This document shows, piece after piece, positions 10,613 through 22,077 of a DNA stretch of 64,000 bases. The stretch spans positions 54,723,441 to 54,787,440 of the forward strand of contig NC_052351.1 of the NCBI RefSeq assembly GCF_009727055.1, given 5' to 3'. The position numbers were made by a program, and so were the translations under genes. Origin of the DNA: Benincasa hispida. Lineage: Eukaryota > Streptophyta > Magnoliopsida > Cucurbitales > Cucurbitaceae. The number at the start of each line of letters is the position of its first letter. The stretch's first letter is position 1. Below the pieces are notes generated by a model. The model was not told the origin of the DNA and made no database searches. It saw only the letters and a program-made list of their open reading frames with translations.

Positions 10613-11663
10613 CATCTGTTGGAATATAGAAACATGCAACGGAAGAAAACAAGATCATTAATCATTCTAGTTCATTAATTTTGACATCAAAATTATGCAT
10701 GTTCATTGGGTATCAAGAGGGTTTCATAACATACCTTTGAAGATCCTCTTCAAACTCAAAATTCAGCTACAATCTTCTCCAGTTCTTACCCTGTACCACC
10801 ACTAGAACTTTCCTACTATTCTCTAGAAGTCTTAGATTGAGTCGTGAGACTCAAAACAAGTTCGAACTTAGGGAATTGGAGGAGTGGTTTTCTGGTTTTT
10901 AAGCTTGTTGAAGAACAACTTCTTCAACCTTAAAAAACTCAGCAATTCAACAATTGCATCATCTTTTCCACTCAATTAAGAGTTGTTTTTGTTGGAAATG
11001 TCCTAGAACTTGTAGTTCATATTAAACATTCTATCTTATCAATAATAATGACTTGTTGATTTTACATCTTATTATGAAAATCCAATAAACATATCCTTGG
11101 CTATAGTCTGAATGCTACACTTTATGTAGTGACATAAACAGGATCAAGTTGACAGTATATATGTGAAACTCGGATTTCTATTTTTCTTACTCAAACAAGT
11201 GATAAAAGGAATTAACTAAGTGAAAGTTAAATCCTAAGTTAAGGGAAAGGAAATTTCTAAGTGATAAATAGATTTTCTTTGAATAAATTAAGTTGAGCTT
11301 TAATTGGTAAAATTGTAATGAAATTTGTATAATAAGTAGGATGATGAAACAACTAGTGTGGAATGGGGATTCGAAAAGAAAAATATGAAATTGAGTTGGG
11401 AAAGTTGGGGAAAAATAATAAGTAGGTTGAGCTAGTGTGGAATAATATGGAAATTAAGTTTGGAAAATTTGGGGAAAAATTCGGCTAAGTATGGAGAAAT
11501 TAGGTGAAGTGCGTTATGGCTGAAGGACTAAGAAAAATATGGAATTCATGTGAAATGCGGAAAATATGGGAAATTACTTTGGGAAAATTTTGGAAAATCC
11601 GTGTAAAAGTATCACAAAGTGGTGAGCAAAAGGACACAGAGAACATTGTTCACAGTAGCTAAA

Positions 11664-11873
11664 GATTGGAGAGAAAGTTGGAGAGAAAATGGGAGAGAGC
11701 AAGATTGGAGAGAAAGTTGGAGAGAAAATGGGAGAGAGCGAGATTGGAAAGAAAATGGGAGAGAGCGAGATTAGAGAGAAAGATGGAGAGAAGATGGGAG
11801 AGAGCAAGATTGGAGAGAAAGTTGGAGAGAAACTGGGAAAGAGTGAGATTGGAGAGAAAATTGGAGAGAGCGA
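11664..11873 (+). repeat. Purine-rich minisatellite, 39/27-bp units
   Basis: Six units beginning gattggagagaaa and ending gggagagagc(a/g)a, with lengths 39, 39, 27, 39, 39 and 27 bp. Every length is a multiple of three and the plus strand is almost pure purine, so several frames on both strands stay open over 75-140 codons. Those frames, a Lys/Arg/Glu repeat on plus and a Leu/Ser/Pro repeat on minus, are by-products, not genes. Confidence 0.85.
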
Positions 11874-12325
11874 CACCACCGAGATTGGAGTGAGTGAGAT
11901 TATCAGCGAGAAAGTGGGAGAGAGCGATACTAACGAGAGTGGAAAGACCGAGAGCAGCCTGTGCATCAACCACGCCTTTTTCGATGCTGCATTCGAATGT
12001 CATGCCCATGCGATCGAAGGGCCTCACCTATGCATCGAACGGTCGGGAAAGTATTTATTCGTTGAATTTGGCCGCGTTCTTGTAGATTATACATTGGAAA
12101 CCCTAAATTGAATACAAACAAAGCTTGAAGACGCAAGGGCAAACGTCAACAAAAATTAAGTGTCTTCATAAGAAAAATTCTTAAGAGCTAAGGAAATTTG
12201 GTGGACGCATATGAAGAAAACACCTTAGGACAAGGTGATGCAAGATTGTATTGATAAGGGGAAAAATAAACATTTGGCCATGCAGCCAAGTAGGTGCTGT
12301 CAACACCACGAGAGATTTGAACGCC

Positions 12326-12334
12326 TATAAATAG
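12326..12334 (+). promoter_or_regulatory. TATA box of the A' LTR
   Basis: TATAAATAG in the context gaacgcctataaatagagct, matching the A0 context at 501-516. Confidence 0.55.
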
Positions 12335-15300
12335 AGCTTTGGGATTTCATTTTCAAATCACAAAATCATAAATTTCGTAAAGGAGAGGGAGAATAGTGAG
12401 GGTTGAGAATAACGTATCATTTATTATATAACCTAGGTTAACTCGATCTTAATCTTGAGCTAGCTATGAACTTCTGTTTGTTCAGGATTATCCTTTGATC
12501 TGCAAACGGTGATAGTAGTCCAATAACACTACTCAATAAGCTTACCATTTTGGGGATGACACCGGATGAATAGCTGGGGACACAGCCTTGCAAGATAGAA
12601 TTCAGTCCTACCCTATTTAGGGTTAGCAGATAGGTTGTTCTCTTAAGTACTGACTCCAGGTCTTGAACAATCGGGACCCCGCCTTCTCATGATAGAGAAA
12701 GGATTTGATTCATAGAGATTATGAATCAGAATTGTTCAGTAGAGGATCACTAGGAACTTAAGGAACAAGATGTCACAGGGGTAAAATGGTATTTTTGACC
12801 TAGCTGTGATTACGAACAACCTGTGAAGGATTGACTTACTGATTATGGTTATTAAGTGGACATAATATATCTACAGTGAGGGGAGTTCAACTATGGGCTA
12901 TAGTGGAGTGTCCTATTAGTGAATGAATAGGGGTTAGATCGGACTAATGGGTTTAGCCGATTAATCTCGAATCGTTGGAGCCCATGATCTGTAGGTTCGC
13001 GAGGTCCCCTACTAGCTTGTAAATAGATAAGCTTTAGTGTAGCTTGAGAAATTAATTTGAAATGTTCAAATTAAATGGAACAAGAGAATAAATATTTAAA
13101 TATGATTTAAATATATAAAGATGATTATTGTGCAAAATTAATTTAATATTTGATATTAAATTAATTTAAGAAAATCAAAATTTGAATGAAAATGATTTAA
13201 AATAATTTTTTGTTTTAAAAAGAAAATGGAAATTCGTTTGTATGTTGAACAAAAATGGAAAATGGGTTTTTTCCATTACCATCATCTTTATGCTCACATA
13301 AAAGGCATTATCTTCTCTGCTTTGATTCTCCAAGCATGTGCTACAAGTCATGCACTCCATCTCTTTGTATGTTCATCAAATATATGTAAAGAAGATTGGA
13401 GTTGTTAGAGGTGAGAAATAATACAAAATTTCGAGAGAAATTTTTCTGAAGAAGAAGCTGTCTTCTTCAATCAGGCTACTGTGAGCTTTTCTGGTTTCTA
13501 CACATCTTCAAGCTGTTCTTGAGTCCCACAACTCTACCTAAAGCTCTAAGAGCATAGTAAGGAAGGCTTTGAGGTAGTTTATGTTGATAACAAGTAAAGA
13601 CAGCAGCTGAACAGATGTTTTCTTGGAGAGTTCATTAAAGGTATGTTCAGAAAACCCACATTTTGAGAAGAACATGCTTTAGTTTTCACTAAAATTAGTG
13701 AATTAGAAAGCTTATGGATCCTTGATACTTCCGCTGCATGTTGTTTTACTCTTTCAATTTTATTACATGACTTTCATGAAAAACTTATCACCTTAAGTGA
13801 TACTAGCAATCCCTTGAATTTGGTGGTAGAATTATGTGTAAGAAGGTAGAACCTTTTTGCTCGAAAGTGGGAAAATCCCACATTGAGAATTTTCCCAATT
13901 TTCAATTTCACTTTTTCATTTTGAAATTGATTTAAAAAATCAAAATCTTGTTCCAATTTTATTTCTATAATTAAAATTGAAATGTTATTAATTTTATAAA
14001 AACTAATTCAATAATTAAAATTTCTAATAAAATTAATAATTAATAATTAATTAAAAAATTAATTAATTATATTAATTTAATATCAAATATTAAATTAAGT
14101 TGTCACCAATTCCACCATATATCCCTATTCATTAAATTAATATTTAAATTTTATTTATATATTAATCGATTCTCCAATTACGTTTAACTCCAAAATTAAA
14201 CGTGTAGTTATATCACATATAATTACTAATTCCCTTAATTCTAATTTGAACGTTTCAAATTAACTTATCACGCTATTCTAATGCTAATCCATTTACGAGC
14301 TAGTAGGGAAAACTTGTGGACCTACAAATCATGGGCTCCAACGATCCGAGTTTAATTGGTTAAACTCTTTAACCGAATTAACCGTCATTCGTTAACTACT
14401 GGATCACTTTATTAAAACCCAGTAGTTTCACTCCCCTCATTGTAGATGCATTGTGCCCACTCGATATAACCATAATTAGTAAGTTAATTACTCACAAGCT
14501 TTTCGTAATAATGGGTGGGTCAAAAGGCTACTTTATCCCCGAGATTACCTCTTGTCCCTTAAGTTCCACTGATTCTCTAATGAACAATTGGTTTGTGATC
14601 CAATCATCAAACTGAGTCCCTCTCAGGCCAATGAGAGGGTGAGACCCCTTTTTCAAGACCCGGAGTCAACACATAGGGGAACATCCTCTCTACTATCCCT
14701 AAAATCAGGTAGGAGTTAATTCGGTCTTGCACCATATGTCCCTAGCTATCTACCCCGTCTTACCCCTAAAATGAGGGGCTCATTGAGCCGGCATTATTGA
14801 GCCAACCCTCACCCATGAAAATCTAATAATAATCTTGAATAAACAGGAGTTCATAGTTAGCTCAAGATTAAGGTCAAGTTACCTAGTTTATCGTTATGAA
14901 ATAATCAGTGTTAAATGGTAAACAACGTTATAAAGTAAGAGTGACTTATTTCTTCATCTGATCCTAGGCAAGCTCATTCTATAGGACGCCCCCACTTCTC
15001 ATGTCACTATATGAATGAATCAGAATCACTTCGTTCGTAGCACTTTACAACTCCTTGTAACAACTACAGAGTGGGCCACATCTAATAGTGTTACCAGAAC
15101 AAGGCACCCAACCTTATTCTTATACTATAGGTCATGTTGATTATTTACTCGAACTTGATCTACTTTTATGTCTCAACATAAAGTTCAAGTACTCATATAA
15201 TATTTATGGATCTTTTAGTTTATTGGATTTATTTCTAAAACTAAATGACCATTTCATATATTCAATAATAACTTTATCGATTTACATAATGAGTTGATTG

Positions 15301-15337
15301 TTTACAAAGCACGAGTTTTAGAACATAAAACCCAACA

Positions 15338-16015
15338 TCTTCTAATCAGAAGTGATACATATTCATCATAAAATGTTTGTGATTTAGAAAAATCTGCAAA
15401 CCATCCTTGAAGTTGTGTAATTGTTACAAATGCACCTCAAGATTCTTTATGGTAAAAATTAAGACACATTGTATAAAATTTATTTGTAATCTTATGTAAT
15501 TTAAAATTTATGTTTGTTTTCTCTAAGATTTCATTCTACTATTTTCACAGTCTTGAATTAAAACTTATATTCTTAGTTTTTTTTTTTTTTTTAAAAAAAA
15601 AAACAATGTTTTTAAAGTTACGTATGTTTTTAGTTTTCAATATTTGACTTACACGCACACACCAAATAGGGGAATTTGTGACCATAGGAATCAGACCTAA
15701 AGTATTAACAGATATTGCACATTGCAGATAAATAAATAAATAAATTCAAATATTGCAAAATTTAGATTCAGCTCTCAAAGTCTATAAGTGATAGACTATA
15801 TCACTGATGGAAGACTATCAATAATGGAGTCAATCACTTATTGATTTTTCTACATTTGCCATTATTTAAAAATATTCTTATATACTTATTTATTAGCCTT
15901 AAAAATGCTACCCAATGCGATGACCTTATTAAATATTGATAGCACTTGAAATGTCTCATCTGAATCTACTTAGCTTGGGTACATTTTGGGGTTTAATGTG
16001 TTTAAATGATCATTT
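15338..16015. other. AT-rich spacer, cucurbit-like simple sequence
   Basis: No gene seen. It contains a run of T followed by A (about 15573-15603) and an imperfect gatagactatatcactgat-type stretch (15773-15840), wording I associate with Cucurbitaceae intergenic DNA. Probably original host DNA between two copia insertions. Confidence 0.45.
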
Positions 16016-17822
16016 TGTTGGGTTGTATGTCCTAAAACTCATAGTTTTGTAAATAGTAAATATAGACAAGTGTTGTTGATTGTTTAATAACTCTAAATCT
16101 AATAAACTCCCTTGGCTATTGTCATGAATACTTGGACTTTATGTGGAGACATAAACATGATCAAGTTCGAGTCAAATAGCCTAAACAGTCTATAGTAGTT
16201 AGATTCGTTTGGGTACCTATTTATGGGGATACTATTGAATGCGACCCACTTTATGATTATTACAAATGTTGTAAAGTTTCATAAAATATGTGATTAGTTT
16301 GTTCATGTAGTTACATGTGAGTGGAGGTGTTCTATAGGATGAGATTGTGTAGGACAGAGCACGAAATAATCAGTGTTACGTATTAACACTGTTTACTGTT
16401 AACACTGATTAATTTCACTTTTTGATGTCCTGGACAACTGGATCTAAATCCTGTGTTGTCTATGAACTCTTGTTTATTCATGATTGTCCCTTGATCTGCA
16501 TAGGTGAGGGTAAGCTCAAAGTCGCTACTTAATATGCCTCCCATTTCAGGGATAAGACCGAGTAGATAGCTGGGGACATAGAATTTGCAAGATGGAATTC
16601 ACTCCTACCCATTTTAGGTATAGTAGAAAAGTTGTTATCTTAAGTGTTGATCCCGGGTCTTCAACAAGAGGGTCCCATCCTCTCGTTGGCTTGAGAGGAA
16701 ATGGATTAATTGATTATGATCCTACATCAATTGTTCATTAGAGGGATATTGGTACTCAAGGAGAAAATATGTAACTCAGGGGTATTTTGGTATTTTACCT
16801 TGTTGAGGTTACGAACAATCTGTGAAGGATCGACTTATTGATGACGGTTATATCAAATGGACACATAATATATCTACTGTGAGGAGAGTGAAACTACAAG
16901 CTATAATGGACAGTCCTATTAGTTAACGAATGTTGATTAACTAGGTTAAAGAGTTTGACTGGTTAGTCTCAAATCGTAGGTCCATCGGGTCTCCATGATC
17001 TGTAGGTCCATCGAGTCTCCATGCTAGTTCAATACGGACAAAATTGAATAACTAGGTGAAGTAAGAATTTGAAATATTCAAATTCGGGCTTTAGGAAAAA
17101 TTGTATTTTATATGAGATATAATTTACAATTAAATCATTAATTTATTAATTAATTATTTTTTAGACTATACTTGATCATTAGCATGAAAGTGTTTTTTGA
17201 AACTTGATTAATTTGATTAATCATAGCTAGGTGTCAAAGACAATTTAATATGTGCTATTAAATTTTTTTATTTTATTTAACTAATTTTTTTAATTAAATA
17301 ATTTCTAAATTTGAAAAATTGTATTTTATTTCTTTTAATACAAAATTAGTTACTGGAAAAATCCAATTGTTGGATTTTCCCACTAACTAAGTGGACTTTG
17401 AAATGGCACTTCCCAAGCTTGACACCTAAAGTTTACATGCTAGTGGAGTTTGAGGTGGAAGACATGCAAGATAGGATTTTGCATGTATTCTTTCTATAAA
17501 TAGTTTGATTTTTGAAATTTGTAAGATCTAATGCTTCTTTGACCTTTGACCTAAACTCTTCCTCCAAAATCTCTTTACTCTCCTTTTACAAAAGTGCTTT
17601 TCCTTTGTCTTCACTAACAAAACAATCCCACAACCATGTTCTTCAACCGAATAATAACAAGGATTTGTCGTTGGTGGTGTCGGTTGAGCTCGGGAGAGGA
17701 AGATTATAGTGAATTCTACAGAGGTTGTAATTTCTAACCTTCATGCATGCTTATTCTTGTTTATATGTAATTAGAACGTTATCAATCCTTGCTTCCTCTA
17801 TACATGTGTTTTTTATATTCCA
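16016..17822 (+). mobile_element. 5' LTR of copia element C2
   Basis: Starts TGTTGGGTTGTATGTCC, ends TATATTCCA, and is followed after five bases by a primer-binding site. Its first 600 bp closely match 20533-21137, the 3' LTR. Small frames inside it (for example 17512-17709) lie within LTR sequence and are not supported as genes. Confidence 0.85.
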
Positions 17823-17827
17823 AAAAT

Positions 17828-17838
17828 TGGTATTAGAC
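17828..17838 (+). other. Primer-binding site of C2, initiator-tRNA-Met type
   Basis: TGGTATTAGAC directly after the 5' LTR. The usual copia site is TGGTATCAGAGC, complementary to the 3' end of initiator tRNA-Met, so this copy has drifted. Confidence 0.7.
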
Positions 17839-17869
17839 TAGTTAAAATTCGACTTCTAAAACAGTTAGA

Positions 17870-20424
17870 AGATGTCTCTTTATCACCTTTTGAGTCATGT
17901 CTCGAAGGAAAAATGACAAAAAGATCTTTTTCTGAAAAAGGTCTTCGAGCCAAAGAAACTTAGAGCTCGTGCATTCGGACCTCTGTGGACTGACGAGTGT
18001 TAAAGCACAGGGAGGTTATGAATATTTTAGTAGCTTTATAGATGATTATTCAAGGTATGTTTACATTTACCTAATTCATTTTATGTCTAAAGCTCTTGAA
18101 AAGATCAATGAATTTAAGATCGAGGTTGAGAACCAATTAGGTAAATCTATTAAGAAACTTCGATCAGATTGAGGTGGGGGGAGTATTTGGACTTGAAATT
18201 GCAAGACTATATGATAAAACATGGGATTCAGTCACAACTCTCTACACTATGAACGCCTCAGTAGAGACTACATATGATAAAACGATGTATCTGAACGGAT
18301 AAATAGAACCTCGTTAGAGATGGTTCGATCCATGATGAGTTATGCTCAGTTGCCTAACTCGTTCTGGGGGTATGCAGTAGAGACTACAGTTTACATTTGG
18401 AATAACGTTCCCTCTAAGAGTGTTTTAGAAGCACCTTATGAGTTATGGACAGTACGTAAAACTAGTTTAAGTCATTTCCAGATATGGGGTTGCCCGATAC
18501 ACGTGTTGGTGCAAAATCATAAGAAATTGGAACATCGTTCAAAATTATTCCTGTTTGTAGGTTACCCTAAAGGAATAAGAGGTGGTCAGTTTTATGATCT
18601 TGAGGATGATAAGGTAATTGTATTGATAAATGTCACATTCCTAAAGGAAGACCACATTTGAGATCATAAACCCCATAGTAAACTAGTATTGGAAGAGATT
18701 TCAAATAATGCTATAGACTAATCAAGAAAAGTTATTGAACAGTTTTTCTCATCAACAAGAGTTGTAGATAGATCAAAGATGCCTGGTCCATCACATTCTA
18801 CTCAAGAGTTGAGAGAGCCTTGATGTAGTAGGAGGGTTGTGAGAGATAGCCTTACTGTTATATGTGTTTAATTGAAACCGACATACATGATGATGGCTTA
18901 GAGGATCCATTAACATATAAACAGGAAATAGACGATGTTGATCAAGATCAGTGCATCAAAGCCATGGACCTAAAAATATAGTCTTTGTACTTTAATTCAG
19001 TCTGAGATCTTATAGATAAACCTGATGAGGTAAGACCTATTGGTTGTAACTAGATCTACAAGTGTAAAAGAGACCATATGGGGAAGGTACACACCTATAA
19101 AGCCCAATTAGTAGCAAAGGGTTATACTCAGGTTGAGGGTTGGACTATGAAAAAACCTGCTCACTTATTGCTATGATCAAATCAATCAGGATACTCTTGT
19201 CCATTGCCACTTTTTATAATTATGAAATTTGACAAATGGATGTCAAGACTGGCTTTCTAAATGAAGATTCTTAAAGAGAGTATTTATATGGTCCAACTAG
19301 AAGGGTTCATTGAAAGAGGCCAAGGGCAAAAGGTTTGCAAACAGAAGAGATTTATTTATGGATTGAAACAGGCATCCAGATCTTGGAATATAAGATTTGA
19401 TATTGTGGTCAAATCTTATGGCTTTGAACATAATGTTGATGAACCGTGCGTATACAAAAAGATCATCAACTCTGCTGTAGCATTTCTAGTTTTGTATGTA
19501 GATGATATCCTATTTATTGGGAATAATGTAGGATACCTAACTGAGATTAAAAATTGGCTAGCAACCCAATTTCAGATGAAAGATCTAGGAGAGGCACAGT
19601 ATATTCTTGTGATTCAAATTGTTTGAAACCGAAATAACAGAATGCTAGCCATGTCTCAAACGTCTTATATAAACAATGTGTTGTCTAGGTTTAAGATGCA
19701 GGATTCCAAAAGAGGTATGTTACCTTTTACGAAAGGAATACATTTGTCAAAGGAACAATGTCCTAAGACACCTCAGGAAGTTAAAGATATGAGACAGTTC
19801 CTTATGCATCAGTATTCAGAAGTCTGATTTATGCAATGCTATGTACTCGTCTAGACATACGCTTTGTAGTAGGGATTGTCAATAAGTATCAGTCCAATCC
19901 TGGTTATGAACATTGGACCAATTAAGAATATCCTCAAGTATCTTAGAAGAATGAAGAAGTATGTGCTCGTATATGGAAACAAGGATTTGATCCTTACAGG
20001 ATATATTGACTCCAATTTTCAAACCGATATAGACTCTAGGAGATGTACTTCGAGATCAATGTTCACTCTAAATGGAGCAACAGTAGTATTGAGAAGTAAT
20101 AAGGAGAGCTACATTTCATACTCAATAATGGAAGAAGAATATGTTGTTGCTTGTGAAGCAACCAAGGAAGCAGTATGGCTTAGGAAATTCCTAAATGATC
20201 TGGAAGTTCTTCCAGACATGCGTCTGCCAATCATTTTGTATTACGAGAAGCGCAGAAAACATATTAAGTGAAAATATCATCTCATCAGAGAGATCGTGCT
20301 AAAAGGAGATGTTATTGTGAGACAAATAGTGTCTAAGGATAATATTGCTAATCTATTTACAAAGGCCCTCCTAGCTAAAATTTTTTAGGGTCACCTAAAG
20401 AGTTTAGGACTACAGTTAGAATAA
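17870..20424 (+). pseudogene. Copia pol remnant C2 (integrase, reverse transcriptase, RNase H)
   Basis: Internal region of a Ty1/copia element with gag and protease missing. The leader runs straight into the end of the gag-pre-integrase domain (FESCLEGKMTK, near 17890). Then come an integrase core piece (17969-18172, with GGYEYF and FIDDYSRY), the integrase-RT linker (18320-18661, ending FLKEDHI), reverse transcriptase (about 18900-19830) with SIYMVQLEGF, YGLKQASRSWN and the catalytic LVLYVDDILFIG near 19490, and RNase H (19876-20424). Stops and frameshifts break it repeatedly. RNase H lacks the short segment between LPIILYYEK and RRKHIK that normally holds the third acidic site region. It cannot encode its own movement. 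Confidence 0.85.
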
Positions 20425-20532
20425 GTAGGGCAAGTGGGAAAAATTGTGGGCACTAGTTTATTGTATTTAGTTTTCTCTCACTCCACTCAACTTTTTTGTA
20501 ATCCACTACGAGTTTTAGTCCAAGTGAAAATT

Positions 20533-21591
20533 TGTTGGGTTATATGTCCTAAAACTCGTAGTTTTGTAAACAGTAAATACAAAAAAATGTTGTTGATAGT
20601 TTAATAACTTTAAATCCAATAAACTATGAACCCTTGGATATTTTCATGAATACTTGGACTTTATGTGGAGACATAAACTTGATCAAGTTCGAGCAAAATA
20701 GCCTAAACAGTCTATAGTACTTTGATTAGGTTGGTACATATTTATGGAGATACTATTGAATACGATCTGCTTTATGATTGTTACAAATGTTGTAAAGTGG
20801 CATAAATGATGTGATCAGTTTGTTCATGTAGAGACATATGAGTGGTGGTGTTCTACAGGATGAGATTGTGTAAGACAGACCACGAAATAATCATTGTTAC
20901 GTATTAACATCGTTTACTGTTAACACTGGTTAATTTCACTACTTGATGACCTAGATAACTTGATCTGAATCCTGAGCTGTCTATGAATTTCTATTTATTT
21001 ATGACTGTCCCATGATTTGCATAGGTGTGGGTAAGCTCAATATCGCTACTCAATATGCCTCCAATTTTAGGGATAAGACCGAGTAGATCGCTGGGGACAT
21101 AGAATTTGTAGGATGGAATTCACTCCTACCCATTTTGGGAATAAGATGGAATTCATTCCTACCCAACTTAGAGTTAGCAGATAGGTTGTTCTCTTAAGCA
21201 TTGATTCCTGGTATTGAACATTGGGGCCCCGCCTTCTCATGGAGAGGGACATGGTTTATAAGTTGGACTATAAATCAAATTGTTCAATAGAGGATCAGTG
21301 GGAGCTTAAGGAGCAGGGTAAAATGATAATTTTGACCTAGCTAAAAATATGAACAACTTGTGAAGAATTGACTTACAGATTATGGTTAAAATTGAATGAA
21401 ATATATCTACAGTGATGAGAGTGCAACTATCAAGCTAGGTAGTTAATGAATATCGACTAATTTGGTCTAAAAGATTTCAATCGATTAATCTCAAATCGTT
21501 GGAGCTCATGATCTGTAGGTCCATAAGGTCCCTCTACTAGCTCGTAAAATTATATCTTGGATGAATGAGTTGAGTAGATTTGAAATATTTA
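20533..21591 (+). mobile_element. 3' LTR of C2, mosaic and truncated
   Basis: Starts TGTTGGGTTATATGTCC after a purine-rich gtccaagtgaaaatt tract. Up to about 21135 it follows the C2 5' LTR. After that it follows the B1 subfamily (7490-8964, reversed). At the switch, a 21-bp segment is present twice (21112-21132 and 21145-21165). It ends abruptly at about 21591 where Athila-type pieces begin. The minus-strand frame 21067-21252 is LTR sequence. Confidence 0.7.
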
Positions 21592-22077
21592 GTGATGAAA
21601 AATTAGTTATCAATTACTTGACTACTAAAATTACATGGACGCGCTATGCGATGCATTTTCTTAATGTATGCGTTGATTATCATGTGTCAGTGGTCATGCT
21701 TTAGACTTACAATATGCGTTCACAAATGCATGTGATGACCATGTGTTCTTGTCACAAGTTTTCTTGCGCTCACGCCAAGTATAACGCGAACGCAAGTTTC
21801 TCGGGTGATCCGAGGTCGAATTCAAGGACTTGTTACTAAATTCTATACGGTAATGTGTATGCGGCAGTTGAATAAAAAAATGATGGAGGGGTTCTGTGCT
21901 AACACTACTCCTACTCCTAACTAACAGAAAACGTAATGAGAAGTATGAATGAGAGGTAGAGACACGAAAACTGTTGACGCGTAGTAAATGGATGGAAAAT
22001 GGACAAAATGTGGAGATGTCTTCATTGCATCCCTTAAGAGTGACCGCAAGGGAAACCTCAACCTATGCAAGCCTAAT
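21592..22077 (-). mobile_element. Athila-like LTR end fragment (minus) and short unknown link
   Basis: 21640-21870 resembles, in reverse, the end of the D2 LTR at 23680-23860 (cacaagttttcttgcgct.. through gatccgaggtcgaa). It also resembles 5340-5430 in the same orientation. The rest, to 22077, holds no recognisable feature. With D2 it forms an imperfect inverted arrangement. Confidence 0.5.

Larger units (their letters stand above)
11162..12410 (+). mobile_element. Divergent family-A LTR fragment (A')
   Basis: Starts TGTGAAACTCGGATTTC, comparable to the family-A start TGTGAACCCCGAATCC at 26118. It carries the shared landmarks ggccatgcagccaagtag and a TATA box, then stops just downstream of the TATA where B2 sequence resumes. 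Only U3 and the start of R are present. In place of the GC-rich array of other copies, its U3 holds a purine-rich minisatellite. Confidence 0.65.
10990..13742 (+). mobile_element. Family-B copia solo LTR B2 nested in the minus-strand LTR
   Basis: Begins TGTTGGAAATGTCC and ends with the family-typical ttccgctgcat segment. It is flanked by GTTTT (10985-10989 and 13743-13747), within an 8-bp shared string GTTGTTTT. Its body is interrupted by an A-like LTR piece (11162 to about 12410), and about 250 bp of the B sequence expected there is missing. The stretch 12425-13050 matches B copies at 16430-17050, 20940-21560 and 42707-43330. Confidence 0.65.
10617..15337 (-). mobile_element. Family-B copia solo LTR (minus), split by a nested LTR
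   Basis: Two blocks, 15337-13743 and 10989-10617, read as one LTR on the minus strand. It starts TGTTGGGTTTTATG and ends ...TATATTCCAACA. Text across the break rejoins smoothly (gagttgtttt then actctttcaa). Removing the insertion leaves about 1.96 kb, similar to the 1.8-kb C2 LTR. CATCT occurs at both outer edges (10613-10617 and 15336-15340), overlapping the terminal bases, and is a candidate target duplication. No primer site or internal region is attached, so a solo LTR is the best reading. Confidence 0.65.

Noticed and set aside
11574..12111. Overlapping open frames of 75-140 codons on both strands with Lys/Arg/Glu or Leu/Ser/Pro repeats
   Set aside because: They arise from a minisatellite whose unit lengths (39 and 27 bp) are multiples of three. 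No start context, family or conservation supports a protein.
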